Part shown: piece after piece, positions 1 to 5,004 of the stretch
How the letters are laid out: every line of letters starts with the position of its first letter
How positions within the stretch are numbered: the first letter of the stretch is position 1
Assembly: GCA_018240935.1 (NCBI GenBank)
Contig: JAFEEV010000160.1
Location: 1 to 5,004 of the forward strand
Direction of reading: 5' to 3'
Source: Pseudomonadota bacterium
GTDB lineage: Bacteria; Pseudomonadota; Gammaproteobacteria; Burkholderiales; Nitrosomonadaceae
Length of the DNA: 5,004 nucleotides
Position numbers and translations under genes: made by a program
Notes under the pieces: generated by a model
What the model saw: only the letters and a program-made list of their open reading frames with translations
Told to the model about the DNA's origin: nothing
The model's database searches: none

Positions 1-59
1 GATGCTAATACTGCACCGCCAATTTTTGTTTTCCAACCACTTTTAAAAACAACCTTCAT
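1..59 (-). CDS. Unknown protein, N-terminal 19 codons only (cut by window edge)
   Basis: The first 19 codons of a minus-strand gene that leaves the window at its left edge. The visible peptide is MKVVFKSGWKTKIGGAVLA. A strong Shine-Dalgarno, GGAGA, lies four bases before the ATG, and the frame stays open to the edge. Four lysines (2, 6, 10, 12) followed by a small-residue hydrophobic stretch (IGGAVLA) resemble the start of a signal peptide or of a first membrane helix, but too little is visible to decide. The GWKTKIGGA stretch is somewhat reminiscent of small holin-like membrane proteins; this is only an impression. It is not the start of GlcG, the usual small gene of the E. coli glc operon. 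It lies 130 bases beyond glcF on the same strand, so it may be a separate unit or a late operon member. The function is not recognised. Confidence 0.6.
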   Translation of the reverse strand, partial: MKVVFKSGWKTKIGGAVLA

Positions 60-63
60 ATCT

Positions 64-68
64 TCTCC
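64..68 (-). promoter_or_regulatory. Ribosome binding site of the partial left-edge gene
   Basis: GGAGA on the minus strand, four bases before the ATG at 59-57, is a near-consensus Shine-Dalgarno. It is the main reason to accept the truncated frame at the left edge as a real gene. Confidence 0.65.
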
Positions 69-117
69 AATTGATTATCTTAAGCTTATTTTCATTACTG
101 TATGCCCAGAAATTCCG

Positions 118-137
118 CCCGAACAACTAAGCTCGGG
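118..137. repeat. Short inverted repeat, 5-base arms with 10-base loop
   Basis: CCCGA (118-122) pairs with TCGGG (133-137) around a 10-base loop. It lies in the gap between glcF and the left-edge gene, just downstream of the possible extended -10 box. It is not followed by a T run on either strand, so it is not a standard intrinsic terminator. It could be an operator overlapping the start of transcription, a weak hairpin in the glcF mRNA tail, or chance. Confidence 0.3.
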
Positions 138-139
138 AT

Positions 140-148
140 TGTATAACA
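140..148 (-). promoter_or_regulatory. Possible extended -10 promoter for the left-edge gene
   Basis: Minus-strand TGTTATACA has the TGn extension followed by TATACA, an extended -10 pattern. The region upstream is AT-rich with a run of eight T (148-155). No good -35 box is seen at 17 bases; only a weak TCGATT at about 19. Initiation would fall near 133, leaving about 74 bases of leader before the ATG at 59. If real, the left-edge gene is transcribed independently of glcF. Confidence 0.3.
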
Positions 149-189
149 AAAAAAATAGAATATTAATCGAAATGAAAACTTTTATCGTT

Positions 190-1437
190 TCAACCGCCGG
201 ATAGCCGCTCATCCAGGAGTTCAATCCAGTGTTTCACTGAAAGTGCGGTACCGGTTTGCAAATGCATCAAACAACCGATATTGGCCGTGGCTATCCGATC
301 TGGCTTACCTGATTCCAGCGCAGTGACCTTATTTTTCAGCAGCTGCTGCGAAAGTTCCGGCTGCAAAATGGAATACGTGCCGGCGGAGCCGCAACACAAA
401 TGCGCATCGGGTACAGCAGTCAAATCAAAACCGGCGGCAACCAGAATTTTCTCCACCACACCACGAATGCGCATGCCATGCTGCAATGTGCAAGGAGAAT
501 GAAACGACAACCGTTTTCTCCCGGCTTCAGCCTGCCGCCGCGTGAGCAGTTGCTTGATATGTTCCAATTCCGCATGCAGCACTTCACCGATATCTTTGGC
601 CAGCGCCGAAATCTTTGCCGCTTTCCCGGCGTATACCGCATCGTGCTGCAAAAAATGGCCATATTCTTTTACGGTCACGCCGCAACCGCTGGCCGTCACT
701 ATAATCGCTTCTACTTCGCCATTCTCCACCAACGGCCACCAGGCATCGATATTGCGGCGCATGTAATCCAATCCTTCCTGTTGCGCATTGAGATGAAAAG
801 CGACGGCTCCGCAACATCCCGCATTTTCAGCTTTAATCAATGAAATACTCAGATTATCCAGCACACGCGCCGTTGCGGCATTAATATTGGGCGCCAATGC
901 CGGCTGCACGCAACCGTCGAGCACCAGCATTTTGCGTGCATGCCGCGCCGCGGGCCACGCTTTTGCCGTGCTGAGTTTGCGCGGAATTTTTCTTTTTAGA
1001 CTGTCCGGCAACATCGGGCGAACCGCTTGACCGGCCTTAAACAATGCATTAAACAGCACTGCATTGGGCAAGACTTTGCGTAAGGTAAAGCGCATCACGT
1101 CGGAACGGATGTCGCGCTTGACCTGCTTTTCAACGATAGCGCGGCCGATATCCACCAGTGCGCCGTAGCGTACTCCCGAAGGGCAAGTCGTTTCGCACGC
1201 GCGGCAGGTCAAACACCGATCTAGATGCGCTTGCGTTTTTTGCGTAACCGGCTGACCTTCCAACACTTGTTTCATCAAATAGATACGTCCGCGCGGACTG
1301 TCCAGTTCGTCCCCCAGAATCTGATAGGTCGGACAAGTCGCCAGACAAAAACCGCAATGCACGCAACTGCGCAGAATGGCATCGGCTTCCTCGCCTTGCG
1401 GTGAATTTTTTATAAAATCAGCAAGCTTCGTTTGCAT
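190..1437 (-). CDS. glcF: Glycolate oxidase, iron-sulfur subunit GlcF
   Basis: A 415-residue iron-sulfur subunit that carries electrons from the GlcD/GlcE flavins towards the membrane quinone pool. Two ferredoxin-type 4Fe-4S motifs lie near the N-terminus: C25, C28, C31, C35-P and C75, C78, C81, C85-P, both complete. Two cysteine-rich CCG domains follow: C176 with C208-C209-G and C252, and C316 with C348-C349-G and C389. In each, the first cysteine is separated from the CCG by 31 residues, within the family range. Only one cysteine is present in the final CxxC position of each repeat, so the second is substituted. The length is close to E. coli GlcF (407 residues), and the opening MQTKLADFIK, CVHCGFCLATCPTYQ and DSPRGRIYLMKQVLEG match that protein closely. 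It has no transmembrane segment. It is last in the operon, directly after the glcE stop (TAAATG), and is the only gene in the set with a convincing Shine-Dalgarno, GGGGA five bases from the ATG. Confidence 0.96.
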   Translation of the reverse strand: MQTKLADFIKNSPQGEEADAILRSCVHCGFCLATCPTYQILGDELDSPRGRIYLMKQVLEGQPVTQKTQAHLDRCLTCRACETTCPSGVRYGALVDIGRAIVEKQVKRDIRSDVMRFTLRKVLPNAVLFNALFKAGQAVRPMLPDSLKRKIPRKLSTAKAWPAARHARKMLVLDGCVQPALAPNINAATARVLDNLSISLIKAENAGCCGAVAFHLNAQQEGLDYMRRNIDAWWPLVENGEVEAIIVTASGCGVTVKEYGHFLQHDAVYAGKAAKISALAKDIGEVLHAELEHIKQLLTRRQAEAGRKRLSFHSPCTLQHGMRIRGVVEKILVAAGFDLTAVPDAHLCCGSAGTYSILQPELSQQLLKNKVTALESGKPDRIATANIGCLMHLQTGTALSVKHWIELLDERLSGG

Positions 1438-2511
1438 TTAAATCCCCGGATAAAGCCGGCCGAGATTAAAAATTCCCGCCGGATCAAATTTTTCTTTCAA
1501 GGCGCGATGAATCTTCATCAACGCGGGCGGCAAAGGATGAAAAACTGCTGCACGCGCAGCGTCAGCACGAAATAAAGTAGCATGACCACCGGCATCTTTA
1601 GCTATTTGCCGGACGATCTCAGCGTCATTACCGTCATCAAAAGACAGCCAGCGCAAAGCGCCGTTCCATTCCAGCAACTGTTTACCCGGCAGATGCGAAG
1701 ACGGTGCGGCCGATTTAACCGATAAGCGCCATAAGCGCTGATCCGATTGAAAAAAATCATGCGTGTGTTCGCGCACCGAGCGCCAAAAAACGGCATCGTC
1801 TTTTATTTCCTCGCCACCCAGTTTCGCCCGCGCGGCGCGCACCGCCGGTCCGGCTCCGGAAAGTCTGACAATCAGTTGACCATCGGTAAAACAGGTTGCG
1901 GAAACCGGCAGCGGTTTTCCGGCCCATTGGTTCATTTTTTCGATCGCAGCCGCTTCATCCATCGGTAAGCACAGCGTTGTTTCAACAGCCGGTTTGGGCA
2001 AGACTTTCAGCGACACTTCAAGCAACACACCGAGCGTTCCCAGCGCTCCCGTCATCAACCGGGCAACATCGTAACCGGCAACATTTTTCATGACTTGGCC
2101 GCCAAAACGCAAGTCCTCTCCTGTGCCGTCGAGCATGCGCACACCGAGCACGAAATCGCGCACGCTACCGGCAGCGGCGCGGCGCGGACCGGATAATCCT
2201 GCGGCAACGCATCCGCCCAAAGTCGCCGCCGCGCCGAAATGCGGCGGTTCGAATGCCAGCATCTGGCCATGCCGGTCAAGCTCGGCTTCCAAATCCGCCA
2301 GCGGCGTACCGGCGCGCGCTGTAATTACCAGCTCGGTCGGCTCATAGTCGACGATACCGTTGTAGCCAGTCATATCCAGCAACGCACGGTGTTGTTCCAC
2401 AGCCGGATTGCCATAAAAATGCTTGCTGCCGCCACCCTGTATTTGCAACGAGGTTTTATTTTCAACCGCAGCGCGAATCGCTGCCTGGTACTGATCGATT
2501 AGGGTTTGCAT
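1438..2511 (-). CDS. glcE: Glycolate oxidase, FAD-binding subunit GlcE
   Basis: A 357-residue second flavin-binding subunit of glycolate oxidase, close to the 350 residues of E. coli GlcE and shorter than GlcD. The FAD-binding PCMH-type domain includes IQGGGSKHFYG (24-34), TLGGCVAAGLSGPRR (97-111), GGQVMKNVAGYD (137-148) and LMTGALGTLGVLLEVSLKV (152-170). The family's C-terminal flavin-domain ending is KFDPAGIFNLGR (341-352). Unlike GlcD it lacks the HAGDGN and GEHGVG motifs, as expected for GlcE, which supports the catalytic subunit rather than duplicating it. The start MQTLIDQYQ was chosen because it lies 4 bases after the glcD stop (TGA-TGCC-ATG); the longer reading frame only adds 21 residues inside glcD with no family likeness. 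There is no evident Shine-Dalgarno, so coupling to glcD translation is inferred. The stop codon TAA directly abuts the glcF ATG. Confidence 0.95.
   Translation of the reverse strand: MQTLIDQYQAAIRAAVENKTSLQIQGGGSKHFYGNPAVEQHRALLDMTGYNGIVDYEPTELVITARAGTPLADLEAELDRHGQMLAFEPPHFGAAATLGGCVAAGLSGPRRAAAGSVRDFVLGVRMLDGTGEDLRFGGQVMKNVAGYDVARLMTGALGTLGVLLEVSLKVLPKPAVETTLCLPMDEAAAIEKMNQWAGKPLPVSATCFTDGQLIVRLSGAGPAVRAARAKLGGEEIKDDAVFWRSVREHTHDFFQSDQRLWRLSVKSAAPSSHLPGKQLLEWNGALRWLSFDDGNDAEIVRQIAKDAGGHATLFRADAARAAVFHPLPPALMKIHRALKEKFDPAGIFNLGRLYPGI
1443..1447 (-). promoter_or_regulatory. Ribosome binding site of glcF
   Basis: GGGGA on the minus strand lies five bases before the glcF ATG and inside the last codons of glcE. 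It is the only good Shine-Dalgarno among the four operon genes. It fixes the glcF start immediately after the glcE TAA. Confidence 0.6.
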
Positions 2512-2515
2512 GGCA

Positions 2516-3970
2516 TCAAAAACGCGGCAGGTCAGCAAATTTCTGCTCGCCACGATGCACATGCATCGCCCCAAGTTCCGCGCAGCGGTGCAATTCAGGC
2601 ACCGCTTTGCCCGGATTGAGCAGGCCCGCCGGATCGAATGCCGCTTTCACGGCATGAAACATGGCCAATTCTCCGGCCCTGAATTGTGAACACATCTGAT
2701 TGATTTTTTCCATTCCCACGCCATGTTCGCCGGTGATCGTGCCACCGGCATGAATGCACATTTCCAGTATCTTGCCGCCGAATTCCTCGGTTCTTTGCAG
2801 CTCGCCCGGCTTGTTCGCGTCGTACAAGATTAGCGGATGTAAATTGCCATCCCCGGCGTGAAACACGTTCATGCAGCGCAGACCGTATTCCTGCGAAAGC
2901 TCCTCTATGCCGCGCAACACATCGGCCAGGCGTTTACGCGGAATGGTGCCGTCCATGCAGTAATAATCCGGCGAAACCCGGCCCGCGGCGGGAAAAGCCG
3001 CTTTGCGTCCGGCCCAGAATTTAAGCCGCTCGGCTTCGTTATGCGAAGTGCTGATATTGATTGCGCCGCTTTGCTGCATGATGGCGTTGATCCGCTGGAT
3101 TTCATCCGCCACTTCCTCGGCGCTGCCATCCGATTCGCACAACAAAATCGCCTCGGCATTCAGATCGTAACCGGCATGCAGGAACTCCTCCACCGCATGA
3201 ATCGTAATCTTATCCATCATTTCCATGCCCGCCGGAATGATGCCCGCGCCGATGACATTCGCCACCGCGTTGCCCGCTTTCTGCACATCGTCAAATGCCG
3301 CCATGACCAGTTGCGCTTTTTCCGGCAGCGGAATCAGTTTCACGGTGATTTCCGTAACGATACCGAGCATGCCCTCGCTACCCGTCATCAGCGCCAGCAA
3401 ATCGTAGCCCGCGCTATCCAGGCTGTCACCGCCGATTTCCAGGCACTCGCCATCGATCGTCAGCACGCGTAATTTGAGAATATTGTGCACGGTCAGGCCG
3501 TATTTCAAACAATGCACGCCACCAGAATTTTCCGCGACGTTACCGCCGATCGAACAAGCGATTTGCGACGAAGGATCGGGTGCGTAATACAAACCGTACG
3601 GCGCCGCCGCTTCGCTGATCGCCAAATTGCGCACACCGGGCTGAACGCGCGCGGTGCGCGCCAGCGGATCGATGGCGATGATTTGTTTCAGTTTCGCCAG
3701 CGACAACAAAACACCTTGCGCATGCGGCAACGCGCCGCCCGACAAACCGGTGCCCGCGCCGCGCGCCACCACCGGTGTTCGAGTGGCATGGCACAGTTGC
3801 AATACCTTAACCACTTGTTCTTCGCTGTGCGGCAGCGCCACGATCATCGGCAATTGCCGGTAAGCGGACAAACCGTCGCATTCGTACGGCTTCAAATCCT
3901 CGGTTTGGTACAAAACCGCATCGGGCGGCAAAAAAGACCGCAGTTGATTGACCAGTTCTTGAGCAGACAT
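2516..3970 (-). CDS. glcD: Glycolate oxidase, FAD-binding catalytic subunit GlcD
   Basis: A 484-residue flavoprotein, the catalytic subunit of the glycolate oxidase GlcDEF, which oxidises glycolate (and often D-lactate) to the 2-oxoacid. An FAD-binding PCMH-type domain spans about residues 40-212, with GAGTGLSGGA (71-80), PDPSS (131-135), GGNVAENSGG (142-151) and TGSEGMLGIVTEITV (196-210). The FAD-linked oxidase C-terminal domain follows, with HAGDGNLHP (371-379) and GEHGVG (414-419), whose histidines are the likely metal and substrate ligands in this family. FDPAGLLNPGK (445-455) is the usual end motif, followed by an HRCAELGAMHVH tail as in E. coli GlcD. It is slightly shorter than the E. 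coli protein (499 residues) but has every domain. The start MSAQELVNQL sits 4 bases after the glxR stop; a longer reading frame would only overlap glxR. No strong Shine-Dalgarno is visible, so translational coupling to glxR is likely. A D-lactate dehydrogenase role is the main alternative, but the adjacent glcE and glcF argue for glycolate oxidase. Confidence 0.96.
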   Translation of the reverse strand: MSAQELVNQLRSFLPPDAVLYQTEDLKPYECDGLSAYRQLPMIVALPHSEEQVVKVLQLCHATRTPVVARGAGTGLSGGALPHAQGVLLSLAKLKQIIAIDPLARTARVQPGVRNLAISEAAAPYGLYYAPDPSSQIACSIGGNVAENSGGVHCLKYGLTVHNILKLRVLTIDGECLEIGGDSLDSAGYDLLALMTGSEGMLGIVTEITVKLIPLPEKAQLVMAAFDDVQKAGNAVANVIGAGIIPAGMEMMDKITIHAVEEFLHAGYDLNAEAILLCESDGSAEEVADEIQRINAIMQQSGAINISTSHNEAERLKFWAGRKAAFPAAGRVSPDYYCMDGTIPRKRLADVLRGIEELSQEYGLRCMNVFHAGDGNLHPLILYDANKPGELQRTEEFGGKILEMCIHAGGTITGEHGVGMEKINQMCSQFRAGELAMFHAVKAAFDPAGLLNPGKAVPELHRCAELGAMHVHRGEQKFADLPRF

Positions 3971-3974
3971 ATGC

Positions 3975-4880
3975 TTATTCAGGGTGTTTTTGAATTTCGT
4001 GGTTAGCCAGTTTTTCCAGCATTTTAACAATGGCGGAATTATCCCATGTTGCGCCGCCATGCGCGAGACATGCGGAAAACAATTCGCGCACCGCGGCCGT
4101 GGTCGGCAGGCTCACGCCCAATTCGGCGGCGCTCTGCAATGCAATGTTCAAATCCTTGTGATGCAGTTCGATGCGGAAACCCGGCTCGAAACGCCGTTCG
4201 ATCATGCGTTGCCCATGCACTTCCAATGCCTTCGATGCGGCAAAACCGCCCAGCAATGCTTGCCGCACCTTGGCCGGATCGACACCGGCTTTGGATGCGA
4301 ACAGCAACGCCTCTCCCACCGCCTCGATCGCCGACGACACCACGATCTGGTTGGCGACCTTGCACACCTGCCCGGCGCCAACATTGCCGATATGCGTCAC
4401 CGTTTTCCCCATCAACTCCAGCACCGGCTTGATTTTTTCGAACACCGCCGCGCTCGCGCCCACCATGATCGTCAACGTGGCATTCCGCGCTCCCACATCA
4501 CCGCCCGACACCGGCGCATCGGCGTAGTCATGACCGAACGCATTGAGCCGCGCGGCAAATTCACGCGTCGCCAGCGGCGAAATCGAACTCATATCGACGA
4601 TGATCCGCGTCCGGCCGGGATCGGCTTGCAGTCCCTCAATAACGCCGTCTTCGCCGAACAGCACTTTTTCCACATCCGGTGTATCCGGCAACATAGTGAT
4701 AATGATATCCGCATGCTGCGCAACCTTTTTAGGCGACGATAACGCGCTGCCGCCCAGCTCGATCAAATCGGCGGGCACACCGCTGCGCGTGTGCAAAAAC
4801 AGACGGTGCCCGCCCTTGATCAAATGCCCCGCCATGGGCTTGCCCATGATACCGAGACCGATAAAACCGATAGTGGCCAT
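3975..4880 (-). CDS. glxR: 2-hydroxy-3-oxopropionate (tartronate semialdehyde) reductase, GarR/GlxR type
   Basis: A 301-residue cytoplasmic beta-hydroxyacid dehydrogenase that probably reduces tartronate semialdehyde to D-glycerate with NAD(P)H. The N-terminal Rossmann domain opens with GFIGLGIMG (residues 5-13), the dinucleotide-binding glycine motif. DMSSISP (96-102) and DAPVSGG (121-127) are the family's substrate-binding segments. GNVGAGQVCKVANQ (165-178) carries the expected catalytic lysine, K174, and N177. HHKDL (240-244) is the conserved C-terminal lysine segment. The length matches the roughly 295 residues of E. coli GarR and GlxR. After the second beta strand the sequence is FLHTRSG, with no acidic residue, which would allow NADPH; this is inference. 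The start was chosen at MATIGFIG because an in-frame ATG 29 codons upstream overlaps the -10 box of the likely promoter and adds a non-conserved extension. No clear Shine-Dalgarno precedes it. It is first in the operon, 4 bases before glcD. The family also includes glyoxylate/succinic semialdehyde and 3-hydroxyisobutyrate dehydrogenases, so exact specificity is less certain than the fold. Confidence 0.9.
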   Translation of the reverse strand: MATIGFIGLGIMGKPMAGHLIKGGHRLFLHTRSGVPADLIELGGSALSSPKKVAQHADIIITMLPDTPDVEKVLFGEDGVIEGLQADPGRTRIIVDMSSISPLATREFAARLNAFGHDYADAPVSGGDVGARNATLTIMVGASAAVFEKIKPVLELMGKTVTHIGNVGAGQVCKVANQIVVSSAIEAVGEALLFASKAGVDPAKVRQALLGGFAASKALEVHGQRMIERRFEPGFRIELHHKDLNIALQSAAELGVSLPTTAAVRELFSACLAHGGATWDNSAIVKMLEKLANHEIQKHPE

Positions 4881-4962
4881 ATTTATGAAAGTTGATTGGT
4901 CGAAATTTTTAAATCGATGACGAACGGCACTGCACAGATCCGCCCCGTTATTTTGTTTGGCA

Positions 4963-4992
4963 ATCATACTGGCATTCGATTTTTCCGGTCAA
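4963..4992 (-). promoter_or_regulatory. Likely sigma70 promoter of the glxR-glcDEF operon
   Basis: On the minus strand, TTGACC (4992-4987) and TATGAT (4968-4963) are separated by 18 bases. Each box matches five of six consensus positions. Transcription would begin near 4956, giving a leader of about 75 bases before the glxR ATG at 4880. The -10 box contains the upstream in-frame ATG of the longer glxR reading frame, which supports the shorter protein. The leader is AT-rich close to the gene. No activator or repressor site could be identified. Confidence 0.6.
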
Positions 4993-5004
4993 AAAATGTG
5001 CTGA

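Larger units (their letters stand above)
190..4880 (-). other. glxR-glcD-glcE-glcF operon
   Basis: Four same-strand genes are separated by 4, 4 and 0 bases, with no room for internal promoters or terminators outside coding sequence. They are therefore very probably one transcript, started from the promoter at 4963-4992. The products act on consecutive parts of the glycolate-glyoxylate-glycerate route. Unlike the E. coli glc operon (glcDEFGBA with a divergent glcC), this one puts a GarR/GlxR-type reductase first and shows no glcG, malate synthase or permease. Confidence 0.85.

Noticed and set aside
173..192. Hairpin TGAAA/TTTCA spanning the glcF stop codon, followed by a T run at 148-155
   Set aside because: The stem is five AT-rich pairs and the T run begins about 17 bases after it, so it does not fit an intrinsic terminator.
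2858..3472. Plus-strand open frame of 204 codons
   Set aside because: It lies wholly opposite glcD, has a composition rich in His, Arg and Gln typical of antisense shadows of a conserved gene, and shows no recognisable domain.
3984..4742. Plus-strand open frame of 252 codons
   Set aside because: It is antisense to glxR, whose full set of family motifs is on the minus strand; the plus-strand product is an Arg/His-rich shadow.
190..4880. Possibility of a novel system hidden in the operon
   Set aside because: All four genes have complete, well-known family motifs and normal lengths, with no spare coding space between them.
4901..4918. AT-rich near-palindrome with TCGA at both ends in the glxR leader
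   Set aside because: Only the four outer bases pair and the inner part does not, so it is not a convincing operator or hairpin.

Overview
The window holds one compact operon read entirely on the minus strand, so it runs from right to left. The order of transcription is glxR (2-hydroxy-3-oxopropionate / tartronate semialdehyde reductase), glcD, glcE and glcF (the three subunits of glycolate oxidase). Spacing between genes is 4, 4 and 0 bases. A good sigma70-type promoter lies just upstream of glxR at the right edge. At the left edge, after a 130-base AT-rich gap, the first 19 codons of another minus-strand gene of unknown function are visible, with a clear ribosome binding site and a possible promoter of its own.

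The pathway logic is simple. GlcDEF oxidises glycolate to glyoxylate and passes electrons to the respiratory chain. In the glycerate route, glyoxylate carboligase (not in this window) condenses two glyoxylates to tartronate semialdehyde, and the reductase then makes D-glycerate. This arrangement fits salvage of 2-phosphoglycolate in a Calvin-cycle autotroph, or growth on glycolate or glyoxylate. No gcl, hyi, glycolate permease, malate synthase or GlcC-type regulator is present here.

The proteins resemble their Escherichia coli counterparts closely in length and motifs, so a proteobacterium is likely. The mid-GC coding sequence, strongly AT-rich gaps and the glxR-glcDEF arrangement suggest a betaproteobacterium, perhaps an autotroph such as a Nitrosomonas relative. 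That placement is a guess from style and memory, not from a search.

I see no mobile element, CRISPR array, RNA gene or sign of an undescribed system. The four complete genes look intact and ordinary. The points worth a second look are the pairing of the reductase with the oxidase, the weak or absent Shine-Dalgarno sequences at three of the four starts, the promoter that rules out an upstream glxR start, and the truncated gene with the inverted repeat in front of it.
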